NCBI RefSeq assembly: GCF_964656455.1
Contig: NC_135719.1
Coordinates: forward strand, 127,701,444-127,765,443
Source of the DNA: Halichoerus grypus
Taxonomy: Eukaryota; Chordata; Mammalia; Carnivora; Phocidae
Reading direction: 5' to 3'
DNA: 64,000 nt
Below the pieces are notes generated by a model that saw nothing but the letters and a program-made list of their open reading frames with translations, had not been told where the DNA came from and did no database searches. Of the stretch, positions 55,186 through 64,000 are shown piece by piece. The number at the start of each line of letters is the position of its first letter. Positions within the stretch are counted from its first letter, which is position 1. The translations under genes and the position numbers were made by a program.

Positions 55186-56329
55186 TACTATCTATTAGCA
55201 TATATAAATTTATATGTGATATATGTATACACACACACACACTCACACACACATATCTGTCCAGTAAACTGATTTAGAATTCTGGTTAAGAATTCATTTG
55301 GTTTTTACCCTGAGATATATCAGCTGTTTCTTGCAAGGCATTCTTCCTCTTCCTTATGACAAATAAGAAAACTGAAGAGTATGACAATTATAACTCAATA
55401 AAGCTGGAAAAAAAAAGAAGAAAACCGAAGGGCCTGTGTGATGTGTTTTTTGTGGGATCCCTCAGCTAGTCAGAGGCAGATAAGAAATACCTGCTCTCCA
55501 TGTCACTCCAGCTCCTGGGTTGGAAATGAATTCCGGATTACTCATCTTGATTTACTTCCTCCCAGGTGTTAAAAAAAATCCCTTTAGACGTCCATCAAGT
55601 CCAGGCCAGTCTGACTATCCCATGGGGCAGGCTAAGCAGGTTTCCATCTCATGGTCATTGATACCTAGAAGTGTTCAGAGCCAGCAGGCCTTGCTCTCTC
55701 TTCAATCTTAGTCTCTGCTCTTAGACCCTAGCACACAAATGCATATGGCATATGGATTTGTCTGCAGATTCTCTGGGAAATGCTCAGCTGCCCTCTGGGG
55801 ATAGCTGGACACCGACCTTCTGGTCCTGGGTCTGGGTCGACACTCTGTCCCGGGCAGGTGTTAACACAAGCTCCGGCCCTCCAGCTCATGCTTCCTTCTA
55901 TGGCTGTGACTCCTGCAGGGCGTTGCTCACCTTGGAATACTGCTGCGAACCAAATACAGATTTTCTGCTTCCTCTACTACAGGCCTTAAGGCTTTTCCCT
56001 TCTGCAAAGAACACAGTTCCCTTACTACTCCCTCCACAGTAATCTTTTCTCATTACCTTAAGCAAGAACCTTGCACTTTGGATTCTCTTGCTTTTCCTCT
56101 GGTTGGGGGCTGTCTGATGCTTCCTCCCAGATGGTCCACTTCGAGGACAAGACACACAGCATCCTGCATGAACACTTCTCTTGGGCAGCATTCTGAATAC
56201 TCAGCTTACCAACTCCCGGCCCTGTTGCCTCAGAAACTCAACTGGGACTTTGGCAGGTTCTGAGATAAGTTAGCTGCTTCCCTCTGTGGCTTTGGTTGCT
56301 CAGTGCTTTTTCTATGTAGCTTCTTTGGT
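55186..56329. other. Intergenic, unique sequence with a short (AC)n
   Basis: (AC)n at about 55229-55252. Frames at 55752-56042 and 55898-56191 show no domain or splice evidence. Confidence 0.5.
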
Positions 56330-56771
56330 CACATCCCATCTCAGCAAAACCCTTCAATGGCTTCCAAGTGCACTTGGACTAAAATCCAAACCAGTGAGCG
56401 CTCTGAGGCCCTGTGTGACCAGGCCCCTGCATGCCTCTCCTACCTCCTCCCACACCATTCTCTCTGCCTCAGTTACACGGGGCTCCTCTCTGTTCCTCAA
56501 ACATGCCAGACTCTTTCCTACCCCATGGGTCTTTGCACTTGCTGTTCCCTCTGCTTGGGGCATACTTCCTCAACTTCCCCATGGCTGGCGTGTTCATCCA
56601 TCAGGTTGCAGTTTCCTCAAAGACGCCTTGCCTGACTTCTCTATCCAAACACTGTCTCGGGCCTCTGTTTAGTTAGTCTTTATCACACACCGCTGCTTCT
56701 TTCCTTTACAGGGTTTATTACATTATGCAACTATCCTGTTGTTTCTTTGTTTCTCTCTTGTCTGTCTCCTT
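56330..56771 (+). mobile_element. L2 LINE 3' region
   Basis: CAAAACCCTTCAATGGCTTC, TGTGACCAGGCCCCTGCATG, GTCTTTGCACTTGCTGTTCC, CTTGCCTGACTTCTC. ORFs at 56286-56676 are repeat text. Confidence 0.82.
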
Positions 56772-57185
56772 TCTAGGCACTGAGGATATAAATCCCTGCT
56801 CTCATGAAGCTTACGGTCTAGTGGAGGAGACAGATAAAAGCCATCTAAACAAACGAATAATATAATTTCAAGTACTGATGAGTGCTATAACAATAAAGCA
56901 GTGTAAGGGGATAGAGTGTGTCTCAGGGAATGTGGTGGGGTGGTGGTGGTTAAATAAGAGTAGTCAGGGATGGCCTCTCTGGAGGGGTGACATTGGAACA
57001 GAGAACAGATTGCTGGGATGAAGCAGACCTTTGAAATTATAGGGGAACAGCAAGTGTGAGGGCCTTTTAGTAGCAGCCAGTTTGGCAGGTAAACACACCC
57101 CATCTCACCTGATCCTCGTAAGAACCTCTGAGATAGGTAGGACAGATAATAGTTAATACCTTTTATCAAGACGGAAACTACCATT
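56772..57185 (-). mobile_element. L2 LINE 3' region, reverse
   Basis: AGGCACTGAGGATATAAATC, CTCATGAAGCTTACGGTCTA, GTCAGGGATGGCCTCTCTGG. It follows the plus L2 directly, tail to tail. Confidence 0.82.
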
Positions 57186-57254
57186 TTATCACTGGTAAAT
57201 CAAGAAGGAAGATCAAGCTTTGCCAAATTAGAAAACTTGCTTTTAAAAATAAAT

Positions 57255-57556
57255 AAATAAATAATTATTTTTTATTAACATATACTGTATTATTGGTTTC
57301 AGAGGTAGAATATGTTTATTTATTTTTAAAAAAGATTTTATTTATTTATTTGACAGAGAGAGACACAGTGAGAGAGGGAACACAAGCAGGGGGAGTGGCA
57401 GAGGGAGAAGCAGGCTTCCTGCCGTGCAGGGAGCCCGATGTGGGGCTCGACCCAGGACCCGAGACCATGACCTGAGCCAAAGGTAGACGCTTAACAACTG
57501 AGCCACCCAGGCGCCCCTCAGAGGTAGAATTTAGTGATTCATCAGTTGCATAAAAC
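57255..57556 (-). mobile_element. Carnivore L1 3' tail split by a SINE
   Basis: ATTAACATATACTGTATTAT and GGTTTCAGAGGTAGAAT before, GTGATTCATCAGTTGCATAA after. Confidence 0.75.
57312..57517 (-). mobile_element. Can-SINE inside an L1 tail
   Basis: Exact duplications TCAGAGGTAGAAT at 57299-57311 and 57518-57530. Confidence 0.95.
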
Positions 57557-57781
57557 TTTAAGTCACACAGTTGAAACAAGACTCTTTGACTCTAAATCAG
57601 TGGTGTCTAACCTTGCATAGGCATTGAAACCCTCTGGGGAGCGCTACAAAATAGTCACACCTGGGTCCTGGCCTAGAAATGACCTTGCATAGGCATTGAA
57701 ATGCTCTGAGGAGCTCTACAAAATAGTCACACCTGGGTCCTGCCCACCAGGGTGCGGCCCAAGAGGATTGTTGTTGTTATT

Positions 57782-58189
57782 GTTTTAAAGATTTTATTCA
57801 GGGGCGCCTGGGTGGCTCAGTCTTTAAGCGACTGCCTTCTTCGGCTCAGGTCATGGTCCCAAGGTCCTGGGATCGAGCCCCGCATTGGGCTCCCTGCTCA
57901 GCGGGAAGCCTGTTTCTCCCTCTCCCAGTCCCCCTGCTTGTGTTCCCTCTCTCGCTGTGTCTCTCTCTGTCAAATAAATAAAAATCTTTTAAAAAAATAA
58001 AGATTTTATTCATTTATTTGACAGAGAGAGCCACCTGTGTGTGTGTGCACATGCGGGGAGAGGGGCAGAGGAACAAGCAGACTCCCTCTCTGAGCGGGGA
58101 GCCAGACACAGGGCTCCATCCCGGGACCCTGAGATCATGACCTGAACCGAAGGCAGATACTTAACCCACTGAGCCCCCCAGGTACTCCC
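57782..58189 (-). mobile_element. Can-SINE hosting a younger Can-SINE
   Basis: TTTTAAAGATTTTATTCA (to 57800), interrupted, then resuming ATTTTATTCATTTATTTGAC and ending near 58189 in a diverged head. Confidence 0.9.
57801..57998 (+). mobile_element. Can-SINE nested in an inverted Can-SINE
   Basis: Exact 14-bp duplications AAAGATTTTATTCA at 57787-57800 and 57999-58012, derived from the host SINE. Confidence 0.96.
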
Positions 58190-58245
58190 CAGGAGGGCTG
58201 TTAAAACTCTCCAGGTGATTCTAACCTGCCTGAGAACCACTGCTT

Positions 58246-58599
58246 TCAATCCACCAGCTTTTCACTACATGAACTGCTCCTTGAGAGAGCTTTTCCACTA
58301 AGTTGCCCATTAAAATCACTGAGGGAGCTTTCTAAGGACTATGGAGTTCCAGATCCTAGACTAGACTCTAAAGTCAGAATTTCTGGGGCTTGTTTATAAG
58401 CGCCTCATTTGCCTATCTGCGCTGGAGCCTCCCACATTTATTTTTTGATTTTTTTCTATCTGCTGTTGTCTCTTCATTTGTTCCCTTTGGGTTTTATGAC
58501 TTTTTTTTTTTATTCCTTTCCTGTCCTTTTCATGGGATTTTAGGAAGGAGTGGATTTAAATGAGTGTACTCGACATACCATGTTGAACTTGAAGGGTTA
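58246..58599. other. Intergenic, no recognised feature
   Basis: No gene or nameable repeat; T-rich tracts present. Confidence 0.5.
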
Positions 58600-60062
58600 A
58601 AAATTAAAATTTAAGAAGTGTTTAAATAATTAAATTTTAATTATAAAAGTTATACACACATTCATTGTAAAAAAAATTCAAATATTATAAAAGGGCACAG
58701 GGTATAAACTGAAAGTTCTCTAACCCCCCCTTCCCCTATTTCCATTCCGCAGGGTAACTGCTAGCTTGCTAGTAACATTTTCATAGTTAAACTTAGGGTG
58801 CAATTAGAGTAACCATATTAAGTTTTTAATATATTTGTTCTGTCTTCTCTCTGGTTTTAAACTTCCCATTTTAATTTAAATATCCTTTATGTCTTTTACT
58901 GTCTTTTACTGCATCTTTATGCTTTTTTATTTTTTTTTTTGAGGCGAACAACCTTCTCCAGGGGAGCCCCTATTCAACCTTTAATGCCCAGCCTCCAAGT
59001 CAGTTCTTAGTTTATGGAGCATTTCAGAATCTCCTGGGCAAAATTACTGTTCCCTTCTTTGTGTTCCTATACCTCTTTGTTCATACCTCCAGCTCACACT
59101 TCTCACACTGCTTGAAAATTATTTATGTTCCTATCTTAGCACGTATACACCATAAACTTGAGACAGCGGCAGGGGAGGGGGGCTGTATTAGGCAATTCTA
59201 CACCACTGCTGTCTCTGTGCATCAATTGTCTTAGTCTGTGGCTTGTCTTTTTATGCCCTTCAATGAAGAGAAGTTGTTGAATTTAATGCAGTCCAAATGT
59301 ATCAAAGTTTTGTATATAGTTTGTACTTGTGTCATTTAATAAACCTTACCCTGAATCACAGGATGTTTTCCTTTATTTTCTTTTAAAATTTCTGGTTTTG
59401 TTTTTTCCCTTGAAAGTCTTTAATCTACCTGGAATTAGTTTTTGTCTGGGGGGTGAATGAGGGATCCAACAGATAACTAGTTGCTCCAGCTCATACACTG
59501 AATGATGTGTCTTTCCCCATTGATCTATAATGCCAGCTCAGTCATATATCAAGATCCCACATATGCCTGGATCTGTTTCTGGGTTCTCTAAGCTGATTTC
59601 TCTCCCCCCTTCTGCCTATCCTTATACTAATACCAAATGGCCTTAAGTCTTACAGCATTATAATACATATTGATATACGAAAGGCCAAGTCTTTGAAACA
59701 CGTTAGTTACTCTCCTTCAGGAGTGTTTTGGCAATGCTTTACATTTTGTTTTTGCATATAAATTTTATTTTATTTTATTTTTTAAAGATTTTATTTATTT
59801 TTTAACAGAGAGACAGCGAGAGAGGGAACACAAGCAGGGAGAGTGGGAGAGGGAGAAGCAGGCTTCCTACCGAGCAGGGAGCCCGATGTGAGACTTGATC
59901 CCAGGACCCTGGGATCATGACCTGAGCGGAAGGCAGACGCTTAACGACTGAGCCACCCAGGCGCCCTTTGCATATAAATTTTAGATTAGCTTGTGATAGT
60001 CCAGAAAAAACCCTGTTGGAAATTTGATTGCAATTGTATTGAATTGATAGATGAATTTCCCC
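58600..60062 (-). mobile_element. Old L1 sequence, reverse, split by a SINE
   Basis: GTCTTTAATCTACCTGGAAT, GATGTGTCTTTCCCCATTGA, GAGTGTTTTGGCAATGCTTT and TTTGATTGCAATTGTATTGA are reverse L1M phrases; 58600-59200 is less certain. Confidence 0.68.
59768..59966 (-). mobile_element. Can-SINE
   Basis: Exact 17-bp duplications TTTGCATATAAATTTTA at 59751-59767 and 59967-59983. Confidence 0.96.
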
Positions 60063-60439
60063 CAACTCTGTTCCCTCGAGAAGTACCTCAAGAGATATTT
60101 GTGAAATGAGTGAACGTCTGATGAAGGTCTCTAAAGTACATCTTATAAACATGCGAAACAGATCAATGAATGAACGAATGGGGGCCAGAGATAACTAAGA
60201 TTAATCAGCACATTCTCACCATTCAGCAACTGTCAGTAAATGTATTTCTCGCTTACTTGTTCTAATACCTTATTTAAAATACACAAACCGACAACTCCAT
60301 CCTCCACTGAACACGAATCCATGCCTCCTTCGGAAAGACTATTGAAAACAAATTTCAGGAGGACTCTGTATCCGCAGCCGGGCAAAGAAACAAGGCTATC
60401 TGACAGGTAAGGTGTCTTGACCTCTCTGACTCCTCGGAT
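60063..60439. other. Sequence just upstream of the second CpG island
   Basis: Unique sequence; contains a strong donor-like ACAG|GTAAGG at 60406/60407 on the plus strand, with no exon otherwise supported. Confidence 0.45.
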
Positions 60440-60501
60440 GGAGAGGTCCAGGGGGAGCGCGGGTTCCGCAGCTCTAGTGCCCGCGGCTTAGGGAACCACG
60501 G

Positions 60502-60521
60502 ACTACAAGTCCCGCCAGGCC
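60502..60521 (+). promoter_or_regulatory. ZNF143/THAP11-type element at the ADCK1 side
   Basis: ACTACAAGTCCCGCCAGGCC matches the ACTACAAnTCCC core of the ZNF143 motif, with a looser right half. It lies 118 bases before the candidate exon 1 donor. Confidence 0.65.
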
Positions 60522-60524
60522 GCG

Positions 60525-60638
60525 CGGCGCCTCCGCTTCATTAGGCGCAATCAGTGGGTGGCGGAAAGCAAAGTCCCTGCGAACCCCGTCACCCGCGTGC
60601 GGTGTGGAACCTGGCGCCACGTCCCTGCGTCTCTTGGG
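60525..60638 (+). other. ADCK1: Candidate non-coding first exon of ADCK1 (5' end approximate)
   Basis: CTTGGG|GTGAGTAGG at 60633-60647 is a near-consensus 5' splice site inside the CpG island, placing the exon end at 60638. The upstream limit is a guess based on the ZNF143-type site at 60502. No ATG here opens a frame resembling ADCK1, in line with the known non-coding exon 1 in human. The rest of the window to 64,000 would then be intron 1. Confidence 0.5.
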
Positions 60639-60777
60639 GTGAGTAGGGCAGGCGCGCCGGGGCCGCACCGCGCGTAGAGCGCGGGGGAGGCGGTGTAGAC
60701 GCGCCGGGCGCCTGCCTCCGCTCAGGCCGTGGGGAGGGAACCCCCGGCCTGTGACCTTGTCACCGGGGCCGGTGCGT

Positions 60778-60789
60778 GGCCACGTGACC
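60778..60789. promoter_or_regulatory. E-box of USF/MiT type
   Basis: GGCCACGTGACC contains the palindromic CACGTG followed by AC, the form preferred by USF and TFE3/TFEB factors. It lies 140 bases downstream of the candidate exon 1 donor. Confidence 0.5.
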
Positions 60790-61344
60790 CGCAGGGCCCC
60801 GCCCCCTCTGCGGAGACTCTCCAGCCCGGCTCAGCAGTGGGCGGAAGCGCGGACTGGCTGCTCGGGTGGCGCGGTCTCGCGCGTAGGAAGGGCTGGAGCT
60901 GGACCATGGGGCATCAGGTGGCTCACCCAGGCGACTTCTCCCTAGGCGGTCTACGGGCTCCGAGGCGCGGGCGGCGGGGGGCTGGGCGTGGTCTGGACGA
61001 GAGCAGGGGGCGCAGACGAAACCCCTACGCTCCGCCTGGACTCGCGGCGTGCCGCAAGAGCGCCCCGGATCTCCCGCACCTTGCCGGGCCCTGCACTTCC
61101 AGTTCTCCCTAAAAACGTGCAGATGACAGCTGTGTATGGAGAGCAACCTATGGGAGACAGCACAGCTCTGTCCCCAGGTTAAGTGGCGTTTACTTCCTAC
61201 TAGGTAGGAAGTCAAGCAATTCAACAAGTATTTATTGATCCCGTCCATGATAATTGGCACTTAGTGTGTGCTCAAGAGATATTTGCCGAGTTGAAAGTGA
61301 ATTAGACTTATCTGTGCCTTTTTCTTTAAGCGTTTTCTTATTGC

Positions 61345-61530
61345 ACAGCTTCTCAAACTGCATTAGAATCACGTGGAGGGCTTGTTAGCATACGGAATGC
61401 TGGACCCCATCCCCAAAGTTTGATTCACCAGCTCTGGGGTGGGGAGCAAGAATTTGCATTTCTAACATGCTCCTGGGAGAGAGAGAAATGCTGTCTGGAA
61501 CATATTTTGAGTACTGTTGCTTTATAGGAA
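61345..61530 (+). mobile_element. hAT-type MER fragment
   Basis: CTTCTCAAACTGCATTAGAA, TCACGTGGAGGGCTTGTTAG, AAGAATTTGCATTTCTAACA. Confidence 0.72.
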
Positions 61531-63079
61531 AAAAGTCCTGTGAACTTAAAGCACCAGCTCTTTTTTCACACCGGGTTATGGGCCTTTGTGTTCTTGTTTG
61601 CCAGTTTAACTTTTTGTAGTGATGGTAAACATGTGCATATTACTGTGTACACTGTTAATTTGCCCCTACATTATTGTATATACAGGTTTTCTCGAAGTCT
61701 ATGCTTGTGTCATTTTTCCTGGGTTACATCATACTCTATTGTGTCATTATTGGCTTGGCTATTTCTCAACAGCCCTCACAGATGTAAGATTTGACCTCTG
61801 CTGGGAGAGCTTGCATTTTATTCCTTCCTGATATATGCATTTTCTTGTCAGACAGATAAGAATAGTGCTTGGTTCTGGCATCCATTCCCCCACTCCCTGC
61901 TCAATCCCCTGGCCCCCAACTCACTCACTAAATTTCCTGGGTTTAGATTTTTGTGTCAGGGATTCCAGTGACCCACCTCTTACCTGCCACGTGCTCTTTG
62001 TGTTTGGTTTTCCACTGTTTGCCCTGAGTCCCCACTTTCCCAGGATGAAGTGAATGGAGAGTTTCTATTCCTTGCCTGGGTGAGATTTATTTTCTCTGTC
62101 TGCTCTGGGACCTTGGCATCAGCCAGGGATTCCTTTATTTAATCAATATCGATTCAGCCGCCTCCTGGGCATCGAACCCTAGGAAAGGGAGTTTGATTAC
62201 ATTTGGACAGCATCATTGGTGGTAGGGCAGGTTAGAAACCTGATCAGGCCAACTATATGGTCCCTGGGCATTGACTCTGCATCTTTCCAGACTTGAGACA
62301 CGGTGGTATCAACTACCTTGTTTGCTTTTTAACCACATCACGAAACATTTTCAGGTTTCCCTGAAAACCTGATCACTCTTATTGGGTCTTTTCCAGTCTT
62401 AGGAGCGGAGCAGACCAGAAGAAATAATGCTCAATTTCTCTAATAGCCTATTTAGGAAATGGGAGGAGGCTGTGGACACTTATGGGATTGATGGAATTAG
62501 AGCCCAAATTGCCTTTCCTCTGGCCATTCTCACCTGTGCACCAAGCAGGGAAAGGTGATTCCATGCATCTTGTCCTGGGATGTGGCATGGGGAGGGGGCT
62601 GCGGATGAGTGGTAACTGATAGGCGTAGCCACTTATTGGCCCACCACAAACAGTAAGTGCTTGGTTCCCCATTTAGTTGTGTCCAGGGGATGGACATTTC
62701 ATCTGACCATCAACTACCCATTTGTAGGACTTTCCGCACTTGCATTTCGCCTTGTTTCATCACCCGCTGGGGTGTTCCCTTATGGTCCAGCAAGATGGAT
62801 TCCATTCTTCTCATAGATCTGACAATAACACAGCCCTCCTAAATGTTTCCTAGACTAGAATGGGTTGTTTCTGGTGAGGTGCTTTGGTTGATACTCTGCC
62901 ATGTTGATTTCCAGGGCTCCAGGCAGTGTCTTCTACATGCTGCCATTGTTTGGGCCTGATAGAGGGTCAGAAATCAAAGTCGCTGTGCACAGTGACTGAC
63001 ACGGTTACCCGTGAACAGTGGTAAGAACATTGGTGAACAAGTCCGCTCTGCAAGTCCGTGAAGGAGGTCATGTGCCATA
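61531..63079 (+). other. Probable ADCK1 intron 1, no recognised exon
   Basis: Searched for a start resembling ADCK1 (MARKALK...); none found. Unique sequence with no repeat I can name. Confidence 0.5.
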
Positions 63080-63285
63080 GACAGGCTCAAGCTCTAATGC
63101 TGCCATTTACTAGCTGAGTCACCTGGGAAGAATCTCTCACCCCCTCTGCTCCTTCCTTTTCTTATTTATGCCTGCGGATGATAATAATATCTGTCTCATC
63201 TTCCTGGGTTGTGTGGAGATTCTAAGGAGATAATGAGTGCAAAGGGCTTTGTAAAGGTTAGTTGTTGCTAATATTGTTATCCGAC
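63080..63285 (+). mobile_element. MIR SINE
   Basis: CTAATGCTGCCATTTACTAG, CTGAGTCACCTGGGAAGAAT, CAAAGGGCTTTGTAAAGGTT. Confidence 0.82.
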
Positions 63286-64000
63286 GTTTAGGTTTTAGGG
63301 TCTTGGTGTCCTCAAGCTCCCTTCCCCTCCCCAAAAGTGTGTGTGCTTCTGTGAGAGGTAACTCAGGTGAAAGTCAGACAAGTAAACAGAACAGGGCAGG
63401 TGATTCATTAGCAAAGGGTTTAATAATGAAAGGTGTTTTTCATCGACAGACATATTTCACGGCTGACAGGGTCTTTTAAAATACCCCGAGGGAAGCGACT
63501 CATTTGCATGTTAAAGACTCACTGACACCTTATGGAAAACCCCAGCTCCAATCTATTTAGACATACTTTGGCTCCTATATCATCTATTTTATGTTTTTCA
63601 ATTTCCACCTTTTTTATTACTGAGGACATTTGCATGAAAACCGGGTCTTGGGAATTGTGTCCGCTTGGCTGAGGCTTCCCCTCCCAGGGTGGGTGATCTC
63701 AAGACTAGGCCTCCTTGCCCACAGGGACAGGCCTGGAGGACGGTGCACGAGGAAGATGGGATTTAAAAGAGGCAAGAGCTGGGAGGTGGTGCTGGGGGTG
63801 CCTGGGGGAGGATGGCATCCAACTGACAGCCCTGGGGTGATTCTCACCTGGGGACCTGTGTTGGTACTGACTCAGCACAGGCCTCATGGGGTGCAGTTTC
63901 TCCCTTGATTCATTCAGTAAACGCTTTTGGAGCTCCTACTATGCTAAGGCGGGTTTGGCAAACTATAGCCACTGGGCCACTTCTGGCCACACCCATCACT
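63286..64000 (+). other. Probable ADCK1 intron 1, end of window
   Basis: Unique sequence. Two POU octamers ATTTGCAT lie at 63502-63509 and 63628-63635. A diverged MIR/L2-like start may begin near 63905 (GATTCATTCAGTAAACGCTT). Confidence 0.45.

Larger units (their letters stand above)
57598..58245 (+). mobile_element. hAT-type MER element with an internal tandem duplication and nested SINEs
   Basis: Left end CAGTGGTGTCTAACCTTGCA; right end GAGGGCTGTTAAAACTCTCC ... CTGAGAACCACTG. Two copies of a 72-base unit start at 57610 and 57682. Confidence 0.65.
60440..61100 (+). promoter_or_regulatory. ADCK1: CpG island, probable ADCK1 promoter
   Basis: A block of about 660 bases that is very GC- and CpG-rich, in contrast with the AT-rich flanks. 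It contains a ZNF143-type element, a USF/TFE-type E-box (60778-60789) and a consensus splice donor on the plus strand. In human chr14q24.3 the gene after SNW1 in this direction is ADCK1, transcribed away from SNW1. ADCK1 encodes a mitochondrial UbiB-family atypical kinase related to yeast Mcp2. Assignment rests on position and orientation; no ADCK1 coding exon is in the window, so it is an inference. Confidence 0.75.

Noticed and set aside
1020..59966. tRNA genes at the SINE heads
   Set aside because: A- and B-box-like motifs are present because Can-SINEs derive from tRNA-Lys; the copies lack a full cloverleaf and carry SINE bodies and tails.
60729..61260. Overlapping 127- and 166-codon frames on both strands at the second CpG island
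   Set aside because: GC-rich DNA has few stops, so long chance frames are expected; Arg/Pro/Ala-rich text on both strands and no resemblance to ADCK1.
60640..64000. ADCK1 coding exon 2
   Set aside because: No sequence encoding the expected MARKALK start was found, so the coding part must lie beyond the window.
1..64000. CRISPR arrays, operons, prophage, toxin or defence systems
   Set aside because: The regular recurring units are dispersed SINEs with target duplications, not spaced direct repeats. Introns and carnivore repeats show this is vertebrate DNA.

Overview
This is a stretch of a carnivore nuclear genome, not a microbial or viral one. It is dense with tRNA-Lys-derived Can-SINE elements (about 40 copies). 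Their shared body (head GGCGCCTGGGTGGCTCAGT, tail AAATAAATAAAATCTT) is, from memory of Repbase families, the form typical of arctoid carnivores (bears, panda, pinnipeds, mustelids) rather than dog or cat. Older L1, L2, MIR and hAT/Tigger repeats fill much of the rest.

Left part (1-28,320): the 5' two thirds of SNW1 (SKIP/NCoA-62) lie on the minus strand. Eleven coding exons can be placed to the base with GT-AG introns and a continuous reading frame: exon 1 at 28258-28271, then 23621-23774, 19566-19727, 10529-10624, 10322-10428, 9266-9370, 7732-7801, 6737-6802, 4915-5031, 3559-3700 and 477-573. They encode residues 1-376 plus two bases of codon 377, including the SNW motif. The remaining exons lie beyond base 1. 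The promoter is a CpG-rich block around 27,770-28,400 with ZNF143-, NRF1- and SP1-type motifs.

Middle (28,400-60,400): an intergenic interval of about 32 kb with no supportable gene. It holds a rearranged L1 (36361-39241), further L1, L2 and MIR pieces, a clean solo LTR with TG...CA ends and 4-bp target duplications (33554-33945), a Tigger-like DNA transposon, hAT fragments, many SINEs and several microsatellites.

Right part (60,440-64,000): a second CpG island with a ZNF143-type motif and a good splice donor. By position relative to SNW1 (human chr14q24.3 order SNW1 - ADCK1) this is most likely the promoter and non-coding first exon of ADCK1 on the plus strand. No ADCK1 coding exon is visible.

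I found no new gene system. The most interesting items are structural: an exact 84-bp inverted duplication that builds a SINE palindrome in SNW1 intron 3, a SINE 21-31 bp from the exon 6 splice donor, an unusual exon 9 donor, the solo LTR, the rearranged L1, and matching ZNF143-type motifs at both promoters. All family names come from recognition by eye; no database search was run.
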